Shown: one piece after another, positions 35,250-44,828 of the stretch
How positions within the stretch are numbered: position 1 is the stretch's first letter
Layout of the letters: each line of letters opens with the position of its first letter
Assembly: GCA_041398605.1 (NCBI GenBank)
Contig: JAWKUK010000008.1
Span: forward strand, 253,425-317,424
DNA length: 64,000 nucleotides
Reading direction: 5' to 3'
DNA from: JAWKUK01 sp041398605
Lineage (GTDB): Bacteria > Planctomycetota > UBA1135 > GCA-002686595
The notes under the pieces: generated by a model
What the model was told of the DNA's origin: nothing
Databases searched by the model: none
Seen by the model: the letters and a program-made list of their open reading frames with translations, nothing else
Position numbers and translations under genes: made by a program

Positions 35250-37076
35250 ATGTCGAATGACCAGCTGACGGTCCTTGCGATCCTCGGATCCGCGGTGCTC
35301 CTCTTCGTCCGCCGCGTGCGCGTCGACCTGGTGGCGGTGCTCGTCGTGCTGGCGCTGACCTTGACGGGGATCTGCACCCCTGCGCGCGCCGTCGCAGGCT
35401 TTGGCAGCACCGTCGTCGTGATGATCGCGAGCCTGCTCGTGGTCGGGGACGCCCTCGCGCGGACGGGCGTGGCCAACGTCGTCGGGGGCTGGATCGCGCG
35501 TATCGGGCGCGGGAACGAGGGCCGCACGCGGACCACGATCATCCTCGCCTCCGGCCTGCTCGGCAGCGTGATGAACTCGACGGCAGTGGTCGCGCTGTTC
35601 CTGCCCGTCGTGATCCGCGTCGGCCAGGAGCAGCGGATCCCGCCGGGGCGCCTCCTCTTGCCCCTCGCCTACGGCGTGCTCATCAGCGGCATGATGACGC
35701 TGATCGGCACCGCGCCGAACCTGATCGTGCACGCGGAGCTGCTCAGCCGGCACGCCGAAGGGTTCCACTTCTTCGACTTCACGCCGATCGGAGCCGCCGT
35801 GCTGATCGCCGCGGCGCTCTCCTTCGGCGTCGGCGCGCGGTACCTCCTGCCGGCCCCGCCGGAGAGCCGGGCGCAGCAGCGGCGGCCGCGGATGCACGAG
35901 CTCTGGGGTCAGTTCGTCCCCGACAGCGAGATGACGCGCCTGACGCTCAGCGCGCGCTCGCCGCTCATCGGCAAGCGGCTCTCCGAGGCCGCGCTCGGGA
36001 GCCGCTTCGGGGTCTGGGCGCTCGCGATCGAGCGGCCCAACTTGAGGGCGCTGACGCGGCACGCGAGCCTCCAACCGAACCAGCACATGACGCTGCAGGT
36101 CGGCGACGTGCTGACCGTCGCCGGCACGGGCGAGCGCTTGGCAGCCCTCGGGGCCGAGCCGGGCATCACCAGCGCGCCGCTGTCCGCGCGGAACTTCGCG
36201 CACCTCGACCGTGACCTCGGCGTCGCGGTCGTCGTCATTCCGCCGGACTCGGAGCTCATTGGGAAGACGCTGACCGAGGCCTCGTTCCGCGCGCGGCACA
36301 ACCTGTACGTCGCCGGTGTGCGGCGCGACGGCGAGCCGTTGTCCGACTTCGCGCACGTCGCGCTGCGCACCTCGGACAGCCTCCTCGTCATGGGGCCGTG
36401 GACGCGCATCGCGAAGCTGCAGGAAGAGCTGCGCGACTTCGTCGTGTTGACGCTGCCCGCCGAGCTCGCGACGGCGGCGCACGAGCGCGCGCGCATGCCC
36501 ATCGCGCTCCTCATCGTCGCCCTGATGGTCGTCGCGTCGGCGCTCGGCATCCTGCCGGTGATGACGAGCGCCCTCGCGGCCGCTGTGCTGCTCGTCATCA
36601 CGCGCTGCATCCCGATCTCCGAGGCCTACCGCGGCATCCAGCTCAGCAGCTTGGTCCTGATCGCAGGGATGCTGCCCCTCGCGCAGGCGCTGTCGGACAC
36701 GGGCCTCTTGAAGCTCGCGGTGGAGGGCATGACCGCGCTCATGTCCGGCGCCAGCCCGCGCGCCATGATCGCGATGGTCTTCCTGACGACCGCAGGCCTC
36801 GGCTCGATCGTCTCGAACTCGGCGACCGCGGTCCTGATGGGCCCGATCGCGATCGGGCTCGCGGAGGCGACCGGTGTGCAGCCGCAGGCGTTTGCCATGA
36901 CCGTCGCGATCGCCGCGTCTTCCGCGTACCTCACGCCGATGGCCTCGCCCGTCATGACGCTGGTCGTCGAGCCCGGCGGCTACGTGCCGAAGGACTTCAT
37001 GCGCGCCGGCATGCCCTTGATGCTCGCCACGCTCGCGATCTGCGTCGCGCTGATTCCGTGGCTCTTCCCCCTCTGA
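35250..37076 (+). CDS. SLC13/DASS-family transporter with two RCK_C (TrkA-C) domains
   Basis: 608 residues. About 10-12 membrane helices arranged in two inverted halves, each with a re-entrant Ser-Asn-Thr-type motif: VMNSTAVVALFLPVV and GTAPNLIV in the first half, VSNSATAVLMGPIA and a TPMASPV loop in the second. Between the halves (about 225-400) lie two TrkA-C domains (SPLIGKRLSEAALGSRFGVWALAI; SELIGKTLTEASFRARHNLYVAGV). The family moves dicarboxylates, sulfate or other anions with sodium; the paired TrkA-C form, as in algal SAC1/SLT-like carriers, is often linked to sulfate or selenite. Substrate is not proved. It ends 14 bp before the kinase gene. Confidence 0.9.
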   Translation: MSNDQLTVLAILGSAVLLFVRRVRVDLVAVLVVLALTLTGICTPARAVAGFGSTVVVMIASLLVVGDALARTGVANVVGGWIARIGRGNEGRTRTTIILASGLLGSVMNSTAVVALFLPVVIRVGQEQRIPPGRLLLPLAYGVLISGMMTLIGTAPNLIVHAELLSRHAEGFHFFDFTPIGAAVLIAAALSFGVGARYLLPAPPESRAQQRRPRMHELWGQFVPDSEMTRLTLSARSPLIGKRLSEAALGSRFGVWALAIERPNLRALTRHASLQPNQHMTLQVGDVLTVAGTGERLAALGAEPGITSAPLSARNFAHLDRDLGVAVVVIPPDSELIGKTLTEASFRARHNLYVAGVRRDGEPLSDFAHVALRTSDSLLVMGPWTRIAKLQEELRDFVVLTLPAELATAAHERARMPIALLIVALMVVASALGILPVMTSALAAAVLLVITRCIPISEAYRGIQLSSLVLIAGMLPLAQALSDTGLLKLAVEGMTALMSGASPRAMIAMVFLTTAGLGSIVSNSATAVLMGPIAIGLAEATGVQPQAFAMTVAIAASSAYLTPMASPVMTLVVEPGGYVPKDFMRAGMPLMLATLAICVALIPWLFPL

Positions 37077-37090
37077 ACGCCGGAGGTGCC

Positions 37091-40000
37091 GTGAGCCGCG
37101 AAAATCCACCGACCAGGTTCTTCACCGACGAAGAGGTCGCGCCGCTCCCCGCCGCAATCGGGCCCTATCGCATCCTCGAAGCGCTCGGCGAAGGTGGCAT
37201 GGGCACCGTGTATCTCGCCGAGCAACGCGAGCCCGTACGCCGCCGCGTCGCGCTGAAGCTGATCAAGCTCGGCATGGACACGCGCGAGGTGATCGGACGG
37301 TTCCATGCGGAGCGACAGGCGCTCGCCTGCATGAACCACCCGAACATCGCGAAGGTCCTGGAGGCCGGGACGACGCCGGAGGGACGGCCCTACTTCGCGA
37401 TGGAGTACGTCCCGGGCGTGCCGATCACCGAATACTGCCTGCGCAACCGTTCGAGCTTGGCAGAGCGCATCGAGCTCTTCCGGCGCGTCTGCTTGGGCAT
37501 TCAGCACGCCCACCAAAAGGGCGTCGTGCACCGTGACATCAAGCCGGGCAACATCCTCGTCCAGCTGCAGGACACGCAGCCCGTGCCGAAGATCATCGAC
37601 TTCGGCGTCGCGAAGGCGCTGGACAATCGGCTCGTCGAGCAGACGCTGTACACCGAGCAAGGGCGCCTCGTCGGGACCCCCGAGTACATGTCGCCGGAGC
37701 AGGCCGAGCTCACGGGGCTCGACGTCGACACGCGCACGGACATCTATTCGCTCGGCGTGCTGCTCTACGAGCTGCTCACGGGCCAGCTGCCGTTCGATCG
37801 CCGCGAGCTGCGCAACGTCGGCTACCTGGAGATCCAGCGCCGCATCCGCGAGGACGAGCCCCTGCGGCCCAGCACGCGGCTCAAGACCAACCCAGAGACG
37901 GACCGCATCGCCAAGGGGTTCTCGACCGACACGGGCTCGCTCACGCGCGCGCTGCGGGGCGACCTCGACTGGATCGTCATGCGCTGCCTCGAGAAGGCGC
38001 CGACGCGCCGCTACCAGTCAGCGTCGGAGCTCGAGGCGGACCTGGAGCGGCACCTGAGGCACGAGCCCGTCGAGGCCGGACCGCCCAGCGCGCGCTATCG
38101 GCTCGGCAAGTTCCTGCGCAAGCGGCGCGGCGCGGTCGCGGTCGCTGCGACGCTGTTGTTGACGTTGTTCGCCGCGACGGCGGTGTCGTTGCGACAGGCG
38201 CGCATCGCCGAACGCGCAGCGACGAACGCGAAGGAGGCTGAATCTGCCGAGCGCGACGCGCGCCTCGAGGAGCGCGCGCAGCGCGAGCGGGCGGAGCAAG
38301 CCGAGGCGCTCGCCAACACGACGTCGGAGCGACTGCGCGTGCGGACGGACGAGTTCGAACGGCTCGAGGGTGTCGTGCTCTTGCAACGCGCGCGGCGCGA
38401 GCTCGCGCAGCTCGACCCGCCTTGGCCCGCGCGACTCCCCGCGATCGAAGCTTGGCTCGCGGGGGACGCAGCGCGCCTCGTTCAGCTCGAGCAGGTGCTC
38501 GAGGGCGCGTTGACCGAGATGCGGTCCCGCGCAGCGCCCTGGTCCGCAGCGGAGCGCGAGGACGACCGCGCGCAGCACCCTGCGTTCGCGGAGCGGGAGC
38601 GCGCGCAGCGCGCGCTCGCGGCTTTGAGGCGCGCCGCAGACGTGCGCGCAGGCAAGCTGCGGGTCGATCGACCTCAGCTCCCGGCTGCGCTCGCGGGCTC
38701 GAAGGCCGGCGTCCTCGTGCACGTCGCCTACATGCGTTGCGCGCCGCCGAGCCGCGAGGAGCGCACGATCTACGGCGAGGAGCCCTTTGGCCTCGCCTGC
38801 GCCGAACGCGCGCTGGAGCTCGTGCGCGAAGGAGACCCGAGCCTGCCAGCCAGCGCGGCCTACCCCGTGTTGGTCCAGGCGCTATTCGAGAACGGGCTCG
38901 ACGGCGAGGCCCAGCAGCGCACCGCCGAGTACTTGGCGACGTTGATCGGCGCCGAGCGCGACGCGGTTGAGTCGAACCTCAGGGCGATCGCTGAAGTGTC
39001 TGGTCGTGCGGGCAGCGCGACGCGCCTGCTAGAGCTCGAGGCGCGCATCGCGGACCTCGAGATCCAGCTCGCAGAGCGCCAGACCTGGACGTTCCCCGTC
39101 GAAGCGGACCAGTATCTTCATGACACGCTCGTCGACCTTCTGAGGGAGATCCAAGCGTTCGAGCGGACGGACCTCGAAGCGGTGCGCCAGCGCAAGCGTT
39201 GGGCCGAAGGGCTCGCGGCGTTGGAGCGCGCGCCGGAGCACCGTGAGCGCTGGCGCGCCGCGCGCGCCGCGCTGGCGCTGGCCGACGGGCGCGTCGCGAG
39301 CGTCCTGTACGCCGCGGACCGTCACCCCGCCCACCCGCTCAATGTACCGCTGCAGCACGGCCTCGTCCCGATCGGGATGAACCCGCAAAGCGGCCTATGG
39401 GAGTTCTACGACCTGCGCTCGGCGTGGGACCCTGCGTCCGATACCACGCCGCAAGACCTCGCGGTCCCGACGGTCGCGGACTATGACGCGGACGGGGGGC
39501 TCGCTGCGAGCGAGCGCTGGGCCGGCATCGTGTTCGTCCTCGTGCCAGGCGGGACCTTCACGATCGGCGCGCAGGACAGCGATCCGGACGCGCCGCGCTT
39601 CGACCCCGACGGCTCGCGCACTGAGGGCTGGCCTCAGCCTGTGACGCTGGCGCCGTTCTTCCTCGCGAAGCACGAGCTGACCCAGGGACAGTGGGCGCGG
39701 CTCTCGGACGGCGACGCGCCCAGCGGGCACCGCGTCGGCTACGGCCATCAAGGCACCGAGCACCGCGTGACATGGCTGAACCCGGTCGAGAAGGTGTCAT
39801 GGCGCATGGCGACGGAGCTCGCGCGCCGTGGAGGGCTACAGCTTCCGACAGAAGCACAATGGGAGTACGCGTGCCGCGCGGGCACCGACACCTCCTTCTC
39901 GACGGGCGACGACGCCGATTCGCTCGCAGGCTACGCCAACGTGCACGACCTCACGGCCGCGCGCCTCAGCGGGGTCGAGGCCGACGTCTCGTTCGACGAT

Positions 40001-40300
40001 ACGCACCGCATCACGGCGCCGGCGGGCTCGTTCCGGCCGAACCCATGGGGCTTCCACGACCTGCACGGCAACGTCTGGGAATGGTGCCGTGACGGATCGA
40101 TGGGTCGCAGCTATTCGGGCCTCTGGGGCCAAGGAGACGGGCTGACGCCCGAGGACGGCGAGAAGCTGCGCATCATCCGCGGCGGCAGCTACGCCGATTC
40201 GGCGCGGGACGCGCGCAGCGCGAGGCGCTCGGCGCAGCCGCCGGAGTACCGCGAGGCGGACCTCGGGGTGCGCTTCGCGCGCGCGCTCGAGCTGGAGTGA
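37091..40300 (+). CDS. Membrane Ser/Thr protein kinase with extracytoplasmic SUMF1-like domain
   Basis: 1069 residues from GTG 37091, preceded by GGAGG. The kinase domain (~26-330) is complete: glycine loop GEGGMGTVYL, catalytic Lys56, HRDIKPGN with Asp149, DFG at 170 and GTPEYMSPEQ. A single membrane helix at ~346-367 follows, then an Arg/Glu-rich coiled coil and helical region to ~800. Last comes a FGE-sulfatase/SUMF1 fold (~813-1066; VPGGTFTIGAQD, QLPTEAQWEYACRAG, GNVWEW, IRGGSYADSARDAR). The two cysteines that make formylglycine in true FGE are absent, so this is a SUMF1-like ligand-binding domain and not a sulfatase activator. Likely receptor kinase; ligand unknown. Confidence 0.93.
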   Translation: MSRENPPTRFFTDEEVAPLPAAIGPYRILEALGEGGMGTVYLAEQREPVRRRVALKLIKLGMDTREVIGRFHAERQALACMNHPNIAKVLEAGTTPEGRPYFAMEYVPGVPITEYCLRNRSSLAERIELFRRVCLGIQHAHQKGVVHRDIKPGNILVQLQDTQPVPKIIDFGVAKALDNRLVEQTLYTEQGRLVGTPEYMSPEQAELTGLDVDTRTDIYSLGVLLYELLTGQLPFDRRELRNVGYLEIQRRIREDEPLRPSTRLKTNPETDRIAKGFSTDTGSLTRALRGDLDWIVMRCLEKAPTRRYQSASELEADLERHLRHEPVEAGPPSARYRLGKFLRKRRGAVAVAATLLLTLFAATAVSLRQARIAERAATNAKEAESAERDARLEERAQRERAEQAEALANTTSERLRVRTDEFERLEGVVLLQRARRELAQLDPPWPARLPAIEAWLAGDAARLVQLEQVLEGALTEMRSRAAPWSAAEREDDRAQHPAFAERERAQRALAALRRAADVRAGKLRVDRPQLPAALAGSKAGVLVHVAYMRCAPPSREERTIYGEEPFGLACAERALELVREGDPSLPASAAYPVLVQALFENGLDGEAQQRTAEYLATLIGAERDAVESNLRAIAEVSGRAGSATRLLELEARIADLEIQLAERQTWTFPVEADQYLHDTLVDLLREIQAFERTDLEAVRQRKRWAEGLAALERAPEHRERWRAARAALALADGRVASVLYAADRHPAHPLNVPLQHGLVPIGMNPQSGLWEFYDLRSAWDPASDTTPQDLAVPTVADYDADGGLAASERWAGIVFVLVPGGTFTIGAQDSDPDAPRFDPDGSRTEGWPQPVTLAPFFLAKHELTQGQWARLSDGDAPSGHRVGYGHQGTEHRVTWLNPVEKVSWRMATELARRGGLQLPTEAQWEYACRAGTDTSFSTGDDADSLAGYANVHDLTAARLSGVEADVSFDDTHRITAPAGSFRPNPWGFHDLHGNVWEWCRDGSMGRSYSGLWGQGDGLTPEDGEKLRIIRGGSYADSARDARSARRSAQPPEYREADLGVRFARALELE

Positions 40301-40373
40301 CCGCGCGCTCGACGCTGCGCGCAGGCGCGCCGCTCAGGTACGGGGCGCTGCGCTCGGGCGCTATCCTCTTGGC

Positions 40374-41906
40374 ATGCTGCCGCTCTGTCTCGCGCTCGTT
40401 GGCGCCGCGCTCTACCCGACGCTCCTCCAAAGCGCAGGCTCGGACCCTGCGACCTCGATCCGAGCTGACGCGCCGAACATCGTGCTCGTCTATACCGACG
40501 ACGTCGGCTACGCGGACGTGTCGTGTTACGCAGGCTGTGCCTTCGAAACGCCGAACATCGCGCGGCTCGCGGCCGAGGGCGCGCGGTTCACGGACGCGCA
40601 CGCCTCGGCGGCGACGTGCACGCCGTCGCGCTACGCGCTCTTGACCGGCTCGTACGCGTTCCGCAACGAGCGCGCGCGCATCTTGCCGGGGACAGCGCCG
40701 CTGATCATCGATCCGGCCTCGGACACGCTGCCGAAGCGGCTGCGAGCGGCAGGCTACGCGACCGCCGTCGTCGGCAAGTGGCACCTCGGCCTCGGCAACG
40801 GTGACGTCGATTGGAACGAGGAGCTCACGCCGGGCCCGCGAGAGGTGGGGTTTGAGCGCTCATTCATCGTCCCGGCCACCGGCGACCGGACGCCGTGTGT
40901 CTACGTCGAGGACGGGCGCGTCGTGGGGCTCGACCCAGACGACCCAATCCAGGTCAGCTACGGGCCGCGCATCGACCAGGGCCCATCCGGCAAGGAGGCG
41001 CGCGACACGTTGAAGATGGATTGGTCCCACGGGCACAACCAGACGATCGTCAACGGCATCTCGCGCATCGGGTGGATGACGGGCGGTCAGGCCGCGCGCT
41101 GGGTCGACGAGGACATGGCGGACACACTGACCGCGCGCGCGCTCGCCTTCATCGAGGCGAACGCTGACCGGCCGTTCTTCCTGTACTTCTCGACGCACGA
41201 CATCCATGTCCCGCGTGCGCCGCACGCACGCTTCGTCGGCAGGAGCGGTACGGGCGCGCGCGGCGACGCGATGCTGCAAACGGACTGGTGCGTGGGCGAG
41301 CTCCTGCGCGCGCTCGATGCGCACGGGCTCGGCGAGAACACCCTCGTCGTGTTCACGTCTGACAACGGCCCCGTCCTCGATGACGGCTACGTCGACCGCG
41401 CCAACGAGGACCTCGGCGAGCACGACCCGAACGGGCCGCTGCGGGCCGGCAAGTACTCGCTCTTCGAAGGCGGGACGCGTGTCCCGTTCCTCGTACGTTG
41501 GCCGGGCAAGATCACGCCGGGCACGGTCACACCGGCGCTCTTCGGTCAGGTGGACCTGGCGCGCACCTTGTGCCTGCTCGCGGGCGCGGAGGTCCCCGAC
41601 GCGTCGTTCCCGGACAGCCGCGATGCGCGGGCGGCGCTCGTCGGCGAGGACCGCGCGGGCCGCCCGCACCTGGTCCTTGAGGGCCCGCGCCTCGCGCTGC
41701 GTGAGGGGCCATGGAAGTGCATTTCACCGGGGCCTGTGCAAGACGGCCTCGGCCCATGGACCCGGGCCACGGTCGCAGCGCCGGCTGCGCTCTTCCATCT
41801 CGCAGAGGACCTCGGAGAGGCCCACGACGTCGCCGCACAGCAGGTCGAGCGCGTCGCCGGCATGTTGGCGCGGCTGGAGCGCCTGCGAGCCGAGCGAGAC
41901 CGCTGA
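40374..41906 (+). CDS. Secreted sulfatase
   Basis: 510 residues. The signal peptide starts at ATG 40374 (CLALVGAALYPTLLQS). Formylglycine motif CTPSR with Cys82. Other family marks are NIVLVYTDDVGYADV, GKWHLG, FTSDNGP and FEGGTRVPFLVRWPGK. It belongs to the S1 sulfatase family; similarity in layout is to arylsulfatase A/iduronate-type enzymes, substrate not readable. It lies 73 bp after the kinase-SUMF1 gene on the same strand and may be in the same transcription unit. Activation needs an FGE or anSME encoded elsewhere. Confidence 0.93.
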   Translation: MLPLCLALVGAALYPTLLQSAGSDPATSIRADAPNIVLVYTDDVGYADVSCYAGCAFETPNIARLAAEGARFTDAHASAATCTPSRYALLTGSYAFRNERARILPGTAPLIIDPASDTLPKRLRAAGYATAVVGKWHLGLGNGDVDWNEELTPGPREVGFERSFIVPATGDRTPCVYVEDGRVVGLDPDDPIQVSYGPRIDQGPSGKEARDTLKMDWSHGHNQTIVNGISRIGWMTGGQAARWVDEDMADTLTARALAFIEANADRPFFLYFSTHDIHVPRAPHARFVGRSGTGARGDAMLQTDWCVGELLRALDAHGLGENTLVVFTSDNGPVLDDGYVDRANEDLGEHDPNGPLRAGKYSLFEGGTRVPFLVRWPGKITPGTVTPALFGQVDLARTLCLLAGAEVPDASFPDSRDARAALVGEDRAGRPHLVLEGPRLALREGPWKCISPGPVQDGLGPWTRATVAAPAALFHLAEDLGEAHDVAAQQVERVAGMLARLERLRAERDR

Positions 41907-41940
41907 GCGATCGGGCGCGAGCGCGCGCGCTCTGCGAACT

Positions 41941-42996
41941 TCAGCGCGGAGTGCCGCCGCGCAGCCGCAAGGGCGGGGTCCACGGGAGGAACGCCTCTTT
42001 CGGGTCCGCGAAGCCCGGGCGCAGCGGGCCGATGACCGGCGCGCCCGGCGGCCGCGGATCGTCGGACCAAGGATCCGCATGCCCTTGGAGGGCGGCCGCC
42101 TGCGCCGTTCGCAGCGCAGCCGCGTCTGCTAGGACGCGCGGCGCCTCTGCTGGCTGAGCCGCGTCGTGCTCGATGACCCGCAGCACAAACAGCTCGTGCA
42201 GCGCATGCTCACCCGTCGCCGGGTCCGCCCAATCCGCCTCGATCGCGACCGGCACGCGCGGCTCGCCGAGGAACGCGAGGCGCTGCGTCAGGAGCTCGCG
42301 CTCAGGGTGACGCGCGAACCAACGCAGCACGACCTCCATGCGCTCGCCGCTGCGTTGCGCGGTGACGTTGATCCATGCGACGTCGCGGCCGACCGCCTCG
42401 AAGCGTCGCGCGTGGTCGTCGGAGAGGATCTCTTGGCTCGCGCGGTACGCCTCGACTTCGATGCGGTGACGCCCGGTCGCGCGCATCGTGACCGGGGACC
42501 ACTCGCCTGTGGGGACGAGCACACGCTGCTCCCCGCGGAGCAGGACGAGGTCTGCCTCGTCGCGCACAAACGACATCGGTCCGGTCCACGTGCCCGGCGG
42601 ACAGTGCAAGAGCCCGTTGCGCGCGAACCAGAGGTGCCCGATCGCTTCGCCGCTGACGCCTGGCCAGCGCTCGTCGATGGTCTCGCCTGCGCCGGTCCTC
42701 AACGCCGCAGGGCCGGCGCCCTGGCGCTCCGAACAGCGGCTCCCTGAGCGATCGAAGACGACGGAGGCGCTCGCAGCGCCGTCGCGGCTCGACCAGCGCT
42801 GGACCTCGAAGCCGCCCGCGCTCGACACGCCGAGCGACGCGGGAAAGACATCGTGTGTCGCGAGCCCTGGTTGGCCGACGTGGTTCCTCCAGACGAAGCC
42901 GACGGCGACGACAAGGACCGCGGCGCGCGTGATTCGGTCGGCGCGCAAACGCCCTGCCTCGGTTCGATGGGCCACCGTTACAACGCGCGAAGCCAA
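41941..42996 (-). CDS. Hypothetical single-pass membrane/exported protein
   Basis: Up to 351 residues from TTG 42996, which overlaps the radical SAM gene by 19 nt; a GTG at 42975 would avoid overlap and may be the true start. A hydrophobic segment (ITRAAVLVVAVGFVW, ~22-36) is followed by an extracytoplasmic region with alternating strands and several Trp/Arg-rich patches, ending in a Pro-rich tail. I do not recognise the family. It is probably co-transcribed with the radical SAM gene. Confidence 0.6.
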   Translation of the reverse strand: MASRVVTVAHRTEAGRLRADRITRAAVLVVAVGFVWRNHVGQPGLATHDVFPASLGVSSAGGFEVQRWSSRDGAASASVVFDRSGSRCSERQGAGPAALRTGAGETIDERWPGVSGEAIGHLWFARNGLLHCPPGTWTGPMSFVRDEADLVLLRGEQRVLVPTGEWSPVTMRATGRHRIEVEAYRASQEILSDDHARRFEAVGRDVAWINVTAQRSGERMEVVLRWFARHPERELLTQRLAFLGEPRVPVAIEADWADPATGEHALHELFVLRVIEHDAAQPAEAPRVLADAAALRTAQAAALQGHADPWSDDPRPPGAPVIGPLRPGFADPKEAFLPWTPPLRLRGGTPR

Positions 42997-43856
42997 TCAG
43001 GGACGAAGGGGGCGCGCTCGGGCGCGGCGAGCACGGCGTCGAGCACCTCGACCAACGCGGCCTTGTCCTTCGGGAACGTGCCCTTGAGCGCGAGGTAGTT
43101 CGACGCGTGGTTCGAGCGAAAGATCGAGCTGTCGAGCTCGAGGTGCGCGATGAACTCGCGCAGCTCACGCGCGAGCTCGACCGGGGTCAGGTCGTCGACC
43201 TCGCCGCGTTGCGCCTCGTCGAACAGCGGCGTCCCTTCGACGGGGGTCATCACGAGCGTGCTGACAAACCGCGGCTGGATCGCGTTGATGACGCGCGCGC
43301 TGTGCCGGGCGTGCTCGAGCGAGCGCGCGCGGTTCCCGGCGCCGAGCAGCACCATCGTCGAGAGCCGGATCCCGGCCTCGTGCGCCTTCTTCGCGACGCG
43401 CACCATCTCGGCCGCGTCGACGCCTTTGTCGAGGCGCCGCAGGACCTCGTCATCGCCGGACTCGACGCCCAGGTAATACTGCGTGAGGCCCTTCTCGCGG
43501 AGGCGCGCCATCTCGTCGACGGAGCGCACGGCGAGCGCCTGCGGAGACGCGTAACACGACACGCGGCGCAGGTCAGGGAACGTGCCCCGGAGGGCGTCGA
43601 GCACCTGGCCCAGAAAGCGCTCCTTCGCGATCAGCGCGTCGCCGTCGGCGAGGAACACCTTGCGCACCCGCGGCGCCCGGGCCGCGACGTAGGCGATCTC
43701 CGCCGCGAGCTCCTCGAACGGCCGCACCCGAAAGCGCTTGTCGCGGTACATCGCGCAGAACGTGCACCGGTTGTACGAGCACCCGATCGTCGCCTGCAGG
43801 ATGAGGCTGTCGGCCTCGGACGGCGGCCGGTAGAGCGTCCCTTCGTATTGGATCAC
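42978..43856 (-). CDS. Radical SAM protein with CX4CX2C cluster motif
   Basis: 292 residues from GTG 43856. The iron-sulfur motif is GCSYNRCTFC, that is CX4CX2C, one residue longer than the classic CX3CX2C; the same spacing occurs in a known group of COG1032-like proteins. Other signs are KVFLADGDAL (strand 2), a YYLGVESGDDEVLRRLDKG segment typical of Elp3/HemN-like radical SAM barrels, and LSTMVLLGAGN. There is no B12-binding domain. Substrate unknown. It sits divergent to the sufT gene, which supplies iron-sulfur maturation in other organisms. Confidence 0.88.
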   Translation of the reverse strand: MIQYEGTLYRPPSEADSLILQATIGCSYNRCTFCAMYRDKRFRVRPFEELAAEIAYVAARAPRVRKVFLADGDALIAKERFLGQVLDALRGTFPDLRRVSCYASPQALAVRSVDEMARLREKGLTQYYLGVESGDDEVLRRLDKGVDAAEMVRVAKKAHEAGIRLSTMVLLGAGNRARSLEHARHSARVINAIQPRFVSTLVMTPVEGTPLFDEAQRGEVDDLTPVELARELREFIAHLELDSSIFRSNHASNYLALKGTFPKDKAALVEVLDAVLAAPERAPFVPDWLRAL

Positions 43857-43992
43857 CCTCGCAGGATAGCGCGCGGGCCTTCGGACCCGGGCGTCCTTTG
43901 AGGCGCTCGGATTCAGGACGCCGGTCGCGCTTGACCTCGGGGGTCGTGGGCCTTATTCCCTTGGGCTCGATTCTCCGACAGGACCCCCGCAC

Positions 43993-44304
43993 ATGCCGAC
44001 CACAGAAGACGTCTACGACCAGCTCCGCCAGGTGTTCGACCCCGAGATCCCCGTGAACATCGTGGACCTGGGCCTGATCTACACCGTCGCGGTCGAGGAC
44101 ACGACCGCCAAGATCACGATGACCCTGACATCACAATCGTGCCCCGAGGCGCGCACGATCCCCGAGGTCATGAAGCGCCGCGTCAACACGATCGACGGCA
44201 TCGACGAGACGGACATCGAGATCGTCTGGGAGCCGCAGTGGGGCCCCCACCTGATCTCGGAAGAGGGCCGCAAGGTCCTCGGTATCGGCGGCGACGAGGA
44301 GTGA
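43993..44304 (+). CDS. sufT: SufT-like (DUF59/MIP18) iron-sulfur assembly protein
   Basis: 103 residues. The MIP18 fold is clear: FDPEIPVNIVDLGLIY near the start, ITMTLTSQSCPEARTIP with the conserved Cys, and a C-terminal IVWEPQWGPHLISEEGRKVLGI. The WEPxW pattern marks the SufT/YitW-type group. SufT helps load Fe-S clusters onto client proteins. Here it stands alone without the suf operon. The gene is divergent from the radical SAM gene (136 bp apart), an Fe-S enzyme that could be a client. Confidence 0.92.
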   Translation: MPTTEDVYDQLRQVFDPEIPVNIVDLGLIYTVAVEDTTAKITMTLTSQSCPEARTIPEVMKRRVNTIDGIDETDIEIVWEPQWGPHLISEEGRKVLGIGGDEE

Positions 44305-44325
44305 GCGCCGGCGCAGCCCGCTCGG

Positions 44326-44721
44326 TCACTGGATGACCGGCATCGAGCCCGCAGGCCCGGGCGGGCGGGCGTCAGGGTTCTTCTTGAGTTCTTCCTTCCA
44401 GGAGAGCATGCGCGCCTTCGCGCCCTCTTTCTCGGCCTCCTCGATCATGCCCTTGCGCTGATAGAACATCGAGAGCGAGGTGTGCGCGAACGAGTCGTTC
44501 GGGTCGAGCTCGACGATGCGCTGCCCGACCTCGATCGCTTCGTCGAAGCGACCGAGCTGCATCAGCGCCATCGCCTTCCCGTGCAGGGCATCGGTCCAGT
44601 CGGGGCTGATCGCGAGCGTCTCCTCGTACTTCGCGATCGCGTCCTCGTGGCGGTCTTCACCAAACGCTTTGAGGCCGGCGAGGTAAGGGACCTGGCGCTG
44701 TTCTTCGAGGTCGGAGCTCAT
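44326..44721 (-). CDS. Short tetratricopeptide-repeat protein
   Basis: 131 residues from ATG 44721; longer reading frame upstream is non-coding. Three TPR units are visible (AGLKAFGEDRHEDAIAKYEET; ALHGKAMALMQLGRFDEAIEV; HTSLSMFYQRKGMIEEAEKEG, each with the W/LG/Y/A pattern). No signal peptide. A small cytosolic adaptor; partners unknown. Convergent with sufT. Confidence 0.86.
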   Translation of the reverse strand: MSSDLEEQRQVPYLAGLKAFGEDRHEDAIAKYEETLAISPDWTDALHGKAMALMQLGRFDEAIEVGQRIVELDPNDSFAHTSLSMFYQRKGMIEEAEKEGAKARMLSWKEELKKNPDARPPGPAGSMPVIQ

Positions 44722-44749
44722 GTCGCGGGCAGTATAGGCCACAAACGAC

Positions 44750-44823
44750 GCGAGCCGCACCGGAGGTGCGGCTCGCGCGTTGGGATCGTGGCGAACCGGC
44801 GCCGCAGGAGGCCTTCCTGCGGC
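44750..44823 (-). terminator. Terminator hairpins after pckA
   Basis: Two strong stems lie just beyond the pckA stop at 44829: a perfect 9-bp stem (44801-44809 with 44815-44823) and a perfect 12-bp stem with 3-nt loop (44750-44761 with 44765-44776). On the minus strand the second is followed by GTCGTTTGT. Confidence 0.7.
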
Positions 44824-44828
44824 CCAGG

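Noticed and set aside
35016..37109. 697-codon open frame opposite the SLC13 transporter
   Set aside because: Composition is Arg/Asp/His-rich with no fold signals; the opposite strand encodes a clear membrane transporter.
39529..40300. SUMF1-like domain as formylglycine-generating enzyme for the next sulfatase
   Set aside because: The two catalytic cysteines near IRGGS are missing, so the chemistry is not possible as known.
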